From NCBI GenBank assembly GCA_015680685.1, contig MNCI01009650.1:1031196-1095195 (forward strand): a stretch of DNA of 64,000 nucleotides, in the 5' to 3' direction. The notes below the pieces were generated by a model. The model saw only the letters and a list, made by a program, of their open reading frames with translations. It did no database searches and was not told where the DNA came from. How positions within the stretch are numbered: position 1 is the first letter of the stretch; every line of letters begins with the position of its first letter. The DNA is from Gnetum montanum. Its lineage: Eukaryota > Streptophyta > Gnetopsida > Gnetales > Gnetaceae. Below are positions 45,616 through 55,290 of this stretch, piece by piece. Position numbers and translations under genes: made by a program.

Positions 45616-46472
45616 TGATGAGTGGCTAGGTATCCCTATGCCCAACCATACAGATCACTAAGGTGTTATGCGTGATCTGATCAAATTCTATGAACCTATA
45701 GTTATCTAGTACACTAGCTCTTCTAAGAAGTGAAATGGGTGTTGAGAATGTTCATTGTCTTCCCAACTACACTTGTGAGGCTCAAGGATATGGTTTAAGT
45801 GTAATTGAGGTATATGATTTTTCTTATTTTTATGTTTTATAGGTTTCATTGTCTAGAACAAGAATGAAGAGTAGAGTAATTTAAAATCTAATTCATTATT
45901 GCCTATCTAGCCTAACCCAAGTAATCATCCCACTTTCTTGAACACATATAGCACTATTGGGCTACCAAACGTTAAGAGTTGATGGGATACCAAGTACTAT
46001 ATGTATGCTCGAAGTGGTCGTGCTTGTGTTCATTAACAACTAGAAATAAATTGCTTACTTCAAATGCATTAAAGTAAAGAGCAAGAAATTAAAATGCATT
46101 AAAGAAAATATTAATATATTCTTAGTGCTGCAAGGATTTTCAAAAGAGTTAATTTTATTCTCTTCACATTGCTGTGCTCAAGTACATCAGTGCTTGAACA
46201 AAGGACCATACACACATAGACTCCTTTTGTGGGCACTTAAACAATTTTCTAACTATGAGAAAAATAAATGGCAAGAGATTTAGTACTTTGATTGAAAAAC
46301 TAACTTGAAAACTATGAAAAAACTAGAGCCCAGGTGCTATATTTATAAGCAAAGGGATATACCCTAATGTTGGATACCTAATGTCGGATCTAGACCCCGA
46401 TGTCGTGTACATGACATCCCAGCTCCAACATTGCGTACCCAACATTAGAGTAGATAGAAACACATTTCATCA
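45616..46472 (-). repeat. 5' LTR of element E (857 bp)
   Basis: On the minus strand it starts TGATGAAATGTG. U3 (about 46375-46450) carries CGATGTCG-type and AACATTG-type units, about three more than the 3' LTR. A TATAAATATAGC-type TATA box lies near 46335-46345. It is followed on the right by the target copy ATGAG. Confidence 0.92.
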
Positions 46473-46810
46473 ATGAGGATCAAACCTAGAAGGCTACTAT
46501 ATTACATGCAAGTAGTCTTGCTATATCTATTACTGATCTCCATATTAATCCCATTGATCCTTTGATCCCACATGTTCAAGTTCCCAAGGAAGTTTCGTTA
46601 CCAAATTTTGCTAAGTAAAATGGGGATTTTGATCCCAAAAAACATGTAATCACTTTTTGCAATGAATTCATGTTGTTGTTCAATTATCCCCACATCATCC
46701 TTAGAAGCTTTTCCAACTTCCAAAATAGCACTTAAATGGTATAAATCCTTCCTACATGGGTCTATCATCTCTCTTGAATAACTCTTCACAACCTTCATGG
46801 AGGTTTAAAT
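46473..46810 (+). pseudogene. gag of outer element F (part 2)
   Basis: Directly after element E the plus-strand frame resumes: HASSLAISITDLHINPIDPL, HVQVPKEVSLPNFAK, then FDPKKHVITFCNEFMLLFNY (46620-46680). The DPKKHVxTFCNEF block is the start of a retrotransposon gag domain and resembles the Tat-like gag near 6608-6660. Stops follow, and the trend is lost by about 46810, so the rest of F has been deleted, displaced or eroded. Confidence 0.6.
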
Positions 46811-47690
46811 ATAATATTACTAAGGATGGTAATTTATAAAAGCTTTTAGCAATCAAACAAGACCACAAAGAGTGTTGTTACAATTATTCCATTACATGGA
46901 GCAAATAATATAGAAAGTATTAAAATTGTAACCTAAGACTTTACAATTATGCTTAAGGTATTTTTCATATATCATAATATGTACCATCCAAGATTCAAGT
47001 CAATTTTTATTCTTGGAGCATAGTTTCTATCATGAAAAATTAAGTAAGGTAAACTAAGATTATTTAGCTTGAGGTTTAATAAAATAATAATTTTTTATTA
47101 TATGATCAAAACTGGAGACTTGATTAAAGTATGATGATTTTTTAATTTTATAGTACCTCATTTCTTATGGTAGCTTAATTGCTGAAGTTTGTAAAACCTG
47201 CTTCTAAAAAGACTTATGATGCTTAAAAGTTCAAACCACACAATGGTAGTAATAAAGAAATTCAAGAGATGGAATTAAGATATAAGAAAATTATTTTATA
47301 TAGCTTAATGAATATCAATCATAATAAGGATGAGAATATATATAGATCTTGTTTTGGCAAGGTAAAAATTCAGTTCTAAATACTAGGAAACAAGTGTCCT
47401 TAGAATCCATGATTAGAATTAATTATCAGTTCTAAAGGGCTTTTACCCATGTAGACTTAAAGAGTTGACCTTATACATTTCAGACTCAAAAATCCACAAT
47501 AAATCCATAGTGTAGAATATGCTTAAATACTATTATTACCTAAAAAATTGGGTTAGATGAGATTAAAAATATAATTGATCAAAATTATTAGAAATTAAGA
47601 AAAAATGTAAGAAAATGAGCATGTGCTAAATAAAATTTTAATCTAGATTATTATAGGTAAGGGCTAGTGCAGTTTAAAGAAGGATAGCTA
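46811..47690. other. AT-rich stretch, no gene seen
   Basis: Very AT-rich. No motif on either strand. The 5' boundary of the LTR of element G must lie here or in the next segment, but I could not locate its terminus. Confidence 0.4.
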
Positions 47691-50368
47691 TTTAGAACAA
47701 GTTTTTGGAACCAAAAATTGGATCTACAAATTTGGTTCTACAAAGGAGCTCACTTAACACATAGACTCAATTGTGGAGAATTGAACTCATGTCTTGTAAA
47801 TGTAAAACATACAATTTAGCTTCAGTACAGCCAATGAATAAGAGCTAATTTCATCCAAATAATAGACTTTAATGAGCCTTAATTCCAAAGCTAGGGATAT
47901 TATATTAAGTTCAAAGAAATAGGAATATGCTTAATAAATTTTTAATTCAAGTGGAGTCCAGTAAAGCTCAACAAAAAAATTTTAATGTAGCTATCTAGAA
48001 ATGATGCATAGAGTTGAAAATTGATTCTACAAAAGTGATTCTACTACCTAGCTTTGTTTCCTTATCAATTAACGATCCATTACAATATTATAAATTTTGT
48101 AGAACCAAAAATTGATTCTAAAGAATTTTATAGAATTCTAAAAATTGTACTCTTACATATAAACTCAGTCATTGAAAAGTTGGAAAGCCATCTAGAACTA
48201 AAATTTGGTTCTAAATCAAGACTCTAATTTGGTTCTACGTGTTGCATCAACATACAATGACATCCTTTTATATATGCTTATGAATGGGGAACCTCAAAAT
48301 TCAAAAAATCTACAAAGGTTATAGAAAAATAGCTTGTGGTATAATCATAAGGTGTTTTAAGGAAAAGCTTGTAGAAACAAAAAATGATTTTATAGAAAAT
48401 CTCAAAATTTTTTCTAGTAGAAACTTGTAGTGCTATGTCAACATATGGCATACAAGACTTTGTACAATCAAAAGTTGGCTCTATAGGCCAAAGCTTAGGA
48501 GAGAAATTTGGTTTTATGTAAACTTCAACTTCCATTATAAAAAGTAAAGAGGTTGTTAGCATGAGCCACATCATCAAGGATTTTCAAACCCAACATCAAG
48601 CTAAAATAGTTTACAGCACTTGGTGTTGCAAGATGTTAAACGTTAACGAAACTTTTGAAATAAGAACATCATATAAGAATTAACTAAAATTAACTATTGG
48701 AGAAACTTTTTAAAAAATTTTAGTAAGATTTAAGAAAGTAACAAGCTTTTTGAACATAAAAGTGATTCTAATAGGGAGGTCAAAAATGGTTATACTAAAA
48801 TGCCACATTAGCACGTAGCAACATGTTTGAATCCATTTCAAGTTATAAAGTGAAATAAGAAGATCTTGTTTAAAAAGCCATTAGAATTGAAAAATGATTC
48901 TAAAGCTTAATTTTATGTTAGCTATTCCACACTAAAGATTATTAGACTCATAAAACCAGATATTAGTTCTGCAATCAAATCTAAAAATGGTTCTACAAGA
49001 AGATCAAGGTTCATAAGGCATAAAATATGAATGTAGAGCCACATGAGAATTAACCGCTATAGGTAAAATTGAGCTCAAGTAGTTTAATAAGACTTAAAAG
49101 ATTTGCATTGTTATAAAATGATTTTAAAATAGAAAAGTAGTTCTAAAGAAAGGATATAATTAAATTCTACTTACAATACCCATACTATCACATTGGCACA
49201 CAACCATACAACAATGTGTATAATCAAAACTTGATTCTAAAGAAAAAGATGAATTAGAAGAAGCTCAAGCTCAATTGAATATAATAATGCCACATCATCA
49301 AGGCCTTTGTAGAACCTAAAAAATATTCTAGATCAAAGATTAAATTTGATTTTTTTAGGATACCAAGCAAGGGCACAAGGGCTCAACAAAAATATTACTA
49401 GATATGATTGAGCTTGATTATTAAGAAAGGCTTAATATTGATAAACTCCAAATAACAAAAATTTAAAATAAGCCCAATTTAAATTCAAACATTATATTGA
49501 TGAAGCTACATTAATTGTCACATTAACTTTTAAAAGCTCATAGATTTAATAATTACTCAAAGAATTTTGAATTTGAGTGATTGTAGAGGGTAGTTCTACA
49601 AATTTAAGAAAATGCAGGGCTCTAGAATAGATGGCATCAATTAATTTAGAAAACCTAGCTTAATATAAAATTAGGACTATTTTCAAATAGTCAAAGTTTA
49701 ACAAATGAAACATTAAGCTTTTAAGTTGCAAAGCCAAGTTACAAAGCTAAAAGTAAATTTACAAAGCCAAGAGTGAATCACAAAGCTGAAAGCAAATTTA
49801 TGAGAACAAGTGTCCCATTCCATAAAAAGAAAGATGAAAATATTCTAGGAGAAGGTAAGAAGAATTGGAAAACATCTAACTAACCAAAATTTAAGTTGAG
49901 GAAAGGTTTCTAGGACTTTTATCTTTTGGTTGCTTATAAATATTAATGTAATTCACCATTTTTGATGCATAACCCTAATCATGAGTAGTAGAGAAAGCTC
50001 ATGAGAGTTGAGGGTGGAGAACTTGTACAAGAAGAGATCTTGTGCAAGGAAGTTGAGTGAGAGGCAAGGGAGAGCATTTGAGAGAGGTTAGGAGAGTCTC
50101 TTATAAGCGTCTTGTCTTGAGCTTGGGTTCCATTCTGAGCAATTGAGGATTAAGAGAGGACAATTGTGATCTTTAAGATCCTTGGAAGAGTTGTAAGTTG
50201 AGCTTGGCTCCTCATCTTGATGTTTTTTCTATGTATTTTGGGAATTTTCTTAATAAAAGGGAATTTTTTCCCATTTTATTAAGTTGTTCTTGTTTTCTAA
50301 GCTAGACTTGCTTGGAAGTTGTGGATTGGATCCTATTGGAGTCTATGGAGGTGCCACCCCTACACTAG
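47691..50368 (+). repeat. Probable long 5' LTR of element G (left boundary unknown)
   Basis: Placed by the iMet-type PBS that follows at 50371. A TATA box CTTATAAATA at 49933-49942 and a U5-like stretch with AATAAAAGGGAA (near 50252) fit an LTR end. The left two thirds contain a recurring 21-bp imperfect palindrome (TAGAAC...GATTCTA, listed separately). No second LTR copy was found in the window, so this remains an inference from position. Confidence 0.5.
47706..49330 (+). repeat. Dispersed 21-bp palindromic motif, TAGAAC...GATTCTA
   Basis: Close copies lie at 47706-47726, 48100-48120, 48193-48213, 48372-48392, 48978-48995 and 49310-49330, with half-copies near 48012, 48465, 48885 and 49221. 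Each has TAGAAC and TTCTA arms around an A/T core. Spacing is irregular, unlike a satellite. Confidence 0.6.
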
Positions 50369-50370
50369 AT

Positions 50371-50382
50371 TAGTATTAGAGT
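50371..50382 (+). other. Decayed primer-binding site of element G (iMet type)
   Basis: TAGTATTAGAGT corresponds to TGGTATCAGAGC, the standard complement of plant initiator tRNA-Met. All three differences are transitions of the deamination type. Element G therefore primes differently from the Athila copies. Confidence 0.6.
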
Positions 50383-50428
50383 GAAGGTTTAAAGGACTCC
50401 ACATATTCACAAGAGTTGATAAAAAGGT

Positions 50429-51254
50429 ATGGATCCTATGAAGAAGAGTAATCTAGATCTTGGACAAGAGATTCAAGAGCTTAAAGACCCCTTTAAGTTT
50501 TTTATGGTCAAAATGTAAGAAATTATTCCCAAAGTAAGGACTAGCAAGCATCAAGATTTCAAAAAAATTCAAGAAGTAAAGAGAATATTGAAGATGAGAA
50601 TCCTTTTGAAGCACTACAAGGATTAAGAGGAAGACATGATTAAACAAGTCCAAGGAAAGATGGGACTAGAACTGAAAGGTATGAACCAAGGTTTTCTTTT
50701 AATTATAAGGAAAATGATGATGGAAAGTTTGTAAAGGTGTTAAGAAGTGCTTTAAGAGTTCCTCATGTGGATATTTTCATCTTTAAAGGTGAAGGTACAG
50801 ATTTCTTTTTTTCTTGGCTTACAACTATGAATAAGTATTCTCTTGTTAAGCAACTTTCTAGTGAGACGATGATTCATGTTGTTGAGAGAAAACTTGAAGG
50901 ATTGGTAGCTAAATGATGGAACAAGGAATATCTCAAATACCTTGAAGAACATGAAATACCTATTAAGATTTTGAATCTCATGGAGTTCATGCTAAAGAAA
51001 AAATTTGAGAAGACATACTCCAATCATGAAGTCATCAAGAAGTTGAAATTTCTCAGATAAGGAGATCAAGAGGTAAAATATTTTTATGTTTAGTTTTGTA
51101 AGACCATGAAAATGGATGATGTTCATTGGATTGAGTATGGGAAAACTTCTAACTTCATTAGTAGATTAAGGATGCAACACTAGAATTAGCATTTTGTAAG
51201 CTTGCTACTCTTGATGAAGCCTATGATCTTACTCTTTGTTGTGACCAAAAACCT
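50429..51254 (+). pseudogene. gag of element G (part 1)
   Basis: The ATG at 50429 opens MDPMKKSNLDLGQEIQELKD. Across frameshifts one reads VDIFIFKGEGTDFFSWLTTM (50768-50828), NKYSLVKQLSSETMIHVVER (50829-50888), LEGLVAKxWNKEYLKYLEEH, LMEFMLKKKFEKTYSNHEVI, VKYFYVxFCKTMKMDDVHW and ACKLATLDEAYDLTLCCDQK (about 51190-51250). This is the retrotransposon gag core (the F-x-G-x2-x-F-W and LDEAYDLTL patterns). It breaks off at the LTR starting at 51255 and resumes at 52668. Confidence 0.75.
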
Positions 51255-52667
51255 TGATCACTAAAAAAAACCAAGGATCCTTGATGCAAGTAGTTTCCAA
51301 ACCTTGAATCCCTAGGGCCTTGATGATAAAAATGGGATTCAAGGTACCCTAGCTAGTCTAGTAGATCAACTAGGAACTTATGAGATGCAAAATGTGGGAG
51401 TATAAACATATTCAAAAAATGCACAAAAACTAAATTCATTTTTGAACTCAAAATTTAAAACTTAAAACTTTATTGAGAAAGAATAAAGAATAAGTTATAG
51501 AAATGTGTACAAATGGTGCTTGGATGAGTAAAATAAAAATGGATTCTCTTGTGCAAGAGTTCAAAGCCTGTTGAAGCTAATGTGATCTAGTGGAAAATTT
51601 GGATGCCAAATTGCTCCATGCTAGGATTTGGAAATCCTAGAAGTGTAGTATTAACATAAAAAATTTCACAAAATCTCAAGGCCATAATGTTTCCACTTTG
51701 GGATTCAAGAGAATGTAAGTATGGGAACTTTCAAGAGCTCTTGAGTGCTTGAAAATATCCCAAGTGTGGAATTGTGTATATGGAAATTTCTTGATAATGC
51801 TAAACTTGTTTGGAATTACTGAACAAAAAATGCTTAACTTGCTAAAAAATTATGGAACATGTAAATGGTGTTGGAGGTTGGCTTTTATAGGATCTTTGGG
51901 CCATGAATGGGGTTGCAAATTGGTCATAATTTGGCTGCAAATTTGCTATGAAACAACTACAAATTTGGCTGAAAAAGTACTACAAATTGGTTGCAAATTT
52001 AGCTAAGATGGGTGCCCAAATTTGGGGTGTTATAAGTGCTTCCCCCCATGGCCATTCTATTTACTATAAATAGTAACCAAGGCACAACTTCCATGCTAGA
52101 GATGAACCTTCCATGCTAAGCTCTCTACCATGGTTGTTGAAGTGGCTGGTCAATGTTGAAGTGCATGAATTAATGAATTTTTACTTTTGTGGCTTCCATG
52201 CTAGGGGGAAACTTTTTAGTTTGAGGAGGGGGGGAGAGAGGGGGAGTTTCTAGGCTAGGGGGAAAGTTTCCAAGTTGTGCATTTGGTCTTCATGTTCAAG
52301 GGGGAATGTTTTCAAAACCCTCACCCTTCCACACTAGGGTTTGGTGAGATCTACCCTCCTTGCATGTGTTTATAGTATAGAAAAATGTATACCCCCCATA
52401 AAACCCATCAAATTGCCTTTTCTGGCATTCCAAAAGGCATTTTGACTCCCAAGCCCAAATATAGATACTATGTGACTTTTTTCACTTGGGGAATAAGGAT
52501 TTGGTCACTTATGAGGAATTTTTCAACCCCAAAAATATGAAGTATGTGAAATTACCCATTGTAAGTTATAATTTTCACATTTACAATGAAGTTTTGCCCT
52601 AGGTTTCATGGGGTGAAAGCTACATGATGAAGATTGGATATAACATGCAAAATTTTGAGGTGTTCCA
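51255..52667 (-). repeat. Solo LTR of Tat element type (LTR1, 1413 bp)
   Basis: On the minus strand it runs TGGAACACC...AGTGATCA. It aligns with the 3' LTR of element H (52937-55055) over its length apart from the PHT1 insert. A minus-strand TATA box CCTATAAAAGCC at about 51888-51899 is conserved in both, so I orient it minus. It interrupts the gag of element G, which resumes in a compatible frame. I could not find a matching 5-bp duplication: AACCT on the left, CTCTC on the right. Confidence 0.75.
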
Positions 52668-52936
52668 CTCTCAAGGCTAAAATGAAATTCACAAAATATG
52701 GCCTAAATAGGGACAAAGATCATAAGAAAAAGAATGAGAAAGACACAACTCACAAATCAAAAAAATCATTCAACAAGGATGGTGAAGATAAGCCACAGAA
52801 GAAGGAAAGAGTGTCTACTTCGCTTAGAAGGGGAAGAAGAAAGGAATGAAATCCAAGAGGTAAAGATCATGGTAAAAATATACATTACAATTATGTTGAA
52901 TTAGGTAATAAATAATGGTGTTACAATCAAAAAAAT
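52668..52936 (+). pseudogene. gag of element G (part 2, nucleocapsid)
   Basis: Continues part 1: LKAKMKFTKYGLNRDKDHKK, a strongly basic stretch (KSKKSFNKDGEDKPQKKERV, SLRRGRRKE, 52720-52849) and a decayed zinc knuckle IHYNYVELGNKxWCYNQ (near 52882-52935), in which C-x2-C-x4-H-x4-C has lost most metal ligands. It ends where the 3' LTR of element H begins. Confidence 0.7.
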
Positions 52937-53953
52937 TGATCACTGCAAAAGCTGATAGATTCGACATAGTAGCCTTAGCCCTGAATTCCCAAGGCCTAAA
53001 AAAATGGGATTTAGGATGCCATGGCTAGTCCAACAGATCAACTAGAGACTTTGAGGAGGCTATAACAAGATAAATAACATGATTGTAGATTGAAGTAATA
53101 TAAATGAACTAAAAATAAATGACAAATTTTATTCAAACACAAACCAAAATTGTAAACTTTATTTTACAAAGAATAAGATGAAGGAAAGTTAAAAGATTGC
53201 ATAAAAAGTATGCCTGAGAGGGCAATAATGGGGTTCACTTGGGTGAGGTTTCAAGGTCCCATGAAGCTGATGTGTTCAAACTCCATGATTTGGATGTCCT
53301 ACCACTCTCGATGCTCTTGAACCTCCTTTGCTACTACTTCCAAATCTATAATGTTGGTCACTACTAGGAGTTGAGAAGTATGAAGAATCCAAGCTGCTCA
53401 AGTGCTTTATGCTGGGGGTTGGAGATCCCAGGAGTGTAGCGTGGAGCATGAAAATTCATAAATATCAAGGGGGGTTACAACGTCATAAGGCCATAGGGGT
53501 TCCACACTAGGAATAAACAATGAGTGGCATTTATGTAAAGTTTGCAAGTGCTCTTAGATGTGCCAAAGTGTGGAACTATTGCTTGGAAAATGTATGTATG
53601 CTTAATGTATTTAAGTGCCAAAAGAGTGGAACTTTGAGAAAAATTTTTGAATCCATAAATGGTATTTAAGGTTGGTTTTTATAGGTCTTAGGTCATGAAT
53701 GATAGTACAAAATGGCTGTAATTTGGCTACAGTTTGGTTGCACAATGGCTGAAAATTGGCTATAATTTTGCTACAAATTTTTGCCTCATACAGGTGAGAT
53801 GGGTGCCCAAATTTGGGGGGTTACTATATATAGTAACTACCTCACCCATGGCCATTTCATTTACTATAAATAGAAATGAGGATACACCTTCCATTCTAGG
53901 CCTTTTATCATCCTTGTTGAAATGGTTGGCCAACATTGGAGTGCATGGAGTGT

Positions 53954-54230
53954 TGAAATCCCATAAACTGGATCCATGAAGTAGCCCAGGCTCTTGATGA
54001 AAAGCACCATGAACCAGTAGCTTGGCACCATGGAGAATAGTGCCACTAGTGCCTATGCGTGAGCCACGCGGAAAACCTCCTCAATGACGCTCATCTCTTT
54101 GGCGCCTGGGATCCAGCCCACCACCCTGAACATATCCTTCTGCGACAAGTTTTGGCTATAGAATGCAATGTCTAGCAAGAACCATGTTGAGGTCATGCCA
54201 ACGCAAGAACTCATTCGAGAACAACCCATA
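53954..54230 (-). pseudogene. PHT1-like: PHT1 phosphate transporter fragment, minus arm
   Basis: The fragment derives from a plasma-membrane H+/phosphate symporter of the PHT1 family (major facilitator superfamily). On the minus strand from 54230 it reads [14 protein letters not shown], then after a frameshift [40 protein letters not shown], a stop after AHA, ALVALFSMVPSYWFMVLFIK and SLGYFM. An extra G then shifts the frame before IQFMGF. These are the conserved segments around the eighth and ninth membrane helices of PHT1. A 20-bp deletion between two CACGACCT repeats removed HLLGT-type residues. GC-rich composition contrasts with the host LTR. Confidence 0.85.
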
Positions 54231-54572
54231 CATGGGCAAGGTCTTACATGTCGACCCCAACGATGACCAATAGTGGGAGAAGATGGAAAGGGCACCCCAG
54301 TACGGGCTGTTCTTGAATGAGTTCCAAAATTAGCACGACCTACATTTGCTAGGCACGACCTCAACATGGTTCTTGCTAGACATTGCATTCTACAGCTAGC
54401 ACTTGTCATAGAAGGATCTGTTCACGACAGTGGGTTGGATCCCAGGCACCAAAGAGATGAGCGCCATCAAGGAGGTTTTCCATGTGGCTCACACATAAGC
54501 ATTGGTGGTGCTATTCTCCATGGTGCTGGGCTATTGGTTTATGGTGCTTTTCATTGAGAGCCTAGGTCACTT
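54231..54572 (+). pseudogene. PHT1-like: PHT1 phosphate transporter fragment, plus arm
   Basis: A second copy of the same PHT1 segment points the other way. From 54231 it reads [13 protein letters not shown], a stop, [19 protein letters not shown], a stop, [20 protein letters not shown], a stop, then [28 protein letters not shown], a stop, ALVVLFSMVLGYWFMVLFIE and SLGHF. Its first 70 bases have no partner in the minus arm and would form the loop of a hairpin. It keeps the HLLGT segment that the minus arm lost, while the minus arm has fewer stops, so each arm decayed separately. It ends in CACTTTTGTGGCTTCC, where LTR1-like sequence resumes. Confidence 0.85.
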
Positions 54573-55055
54573 TTGTGGCTTCCATGCTGGGGGCATGTAG
54601 TTTTCACACTAGGGGTGGAGCCTCCATACTAAGCAAAGAAGGTTTCCAAGCTATGCACGTAGTCTCTATGCTAGGGGGAAGGGGGAGTTTCCATGCTAAG
54701 GGGGAAACCCCCATTCCTCCATGCTAGGGATAGGTGAGATTTATCCTTGTAGATGTTTCCAATGTAGAAAAATGCATACTCTCCATAAAACCCATCAAAT
54801 TACCATTTTTGGCATTCCAAAAGGTAATTTTGATCCCCAAGCCAAAATATAAATACTAGTTGATTATTTGCACTTGGAGAATAAGGCATTGACCACTTAT
54901 GAGGCATTTTTCAGCCCCAAAAGTATGGAATATGTGATATTTTCCCTCATGGATTACAATCTTTACATTTATAATGAAGTTTTGCCTTGGGTTTCATGGG
55001 GTGAAGGCTTCATGATGAAAATTAACCATAACATGTAAATTTTTGTTGTGTTTCA

Positions 55056-55290
55056 GTGGTCACTCTTTGTTGGTGTCTAAAGGATTGACTCGAGAGGCAC
55101 TGACAAAGAATATAAAATACCATTGCATATTATAATGCTACAATGCATACATGCCACATGAGATGACAAAACCAAACTAACTAGGTCACTAAAGTTACTA
55201 GTTTAAGGTCATGGTAGGCCATGGTACCAATTTAAGGCCTTGGTAGGCCATTGAAAGTAGGCTTGCTTGTCAATGATTATTGGCTACATG
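55056..55290 (-). other. 3' UTR of element H with two copies of the Tat repeat
   Basis: 55202-55252 holds two units (TTTAAGGTCATGGTAGGCCA and TTTAAGGCCTTGGTAGGCCA), each the reverse complement of the unit at 9291-9390. The rest is AT-rich without ORFs. Confidence 0.7.

Larger units (their letters stand above)
35470..46472 (-). mobile_element. Complete Athila-lineage LTR retrotransposon E (11,003 bp with a nested solo LTR)
   Basis: Minus-strand element with a 5' LTR at 45616-46472 and a 3' LTR at 35470-36278, plus PBS, gag, protease, RT, RNase H, integrase, 3' UTR and PPT, flanked by a perfect ATGAG duplication. Subtracting the nested LTR I and its 5-bp duplication leaves about 10,047 bp, nearly the length of D. 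It sits in the gag of element F. All ORFs are broken. Confidence 0.95.
52937..55055 (-). repeat. 3' LTR of Tat element H, enlarged by a captured gene fragment (2119 bp)
   Basis: On the minus strand it opens TGAAACACAAC and ends AGTGATCA. A TATA box CCTATAAAAACC lies at about 53677-53688. U3, to the right of it, holds a minisatellite of CCATGCTAGGGGGAA-like units (near 53890 and 54578-54730) and the inverted PHT1 insert (53954-54572), which LTR1 lacks. The sequence that would be the polypurine tract (GACACCAACAAAGAGTGACC) is only weakly purine-rich. Confidence 0.7.

Noticed and set aside
48278-48577. 99-codon minus-strand ORF in the AT-rich region
   Set aside because: It overlaps the palindromic motif copies and has no domain-like pattern.
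54053-54409. 118-codon minus-strand ORF across the PHT1 region as a real gene
   Set aside because: Only its last 47 codons match PHT1. The rest is the antisense of the opposite arm. It is a by-product of the inverted repeat.
51255-55055. One complete small LTR element made of LTR1, a 269-bp interior and LTR2
   Set aside because: The interior continues the gag of element G and has no PBS or polypurine tract, and the outer flanks show no duplication. A solo LTR plus the 3' LTR of H explains it better.
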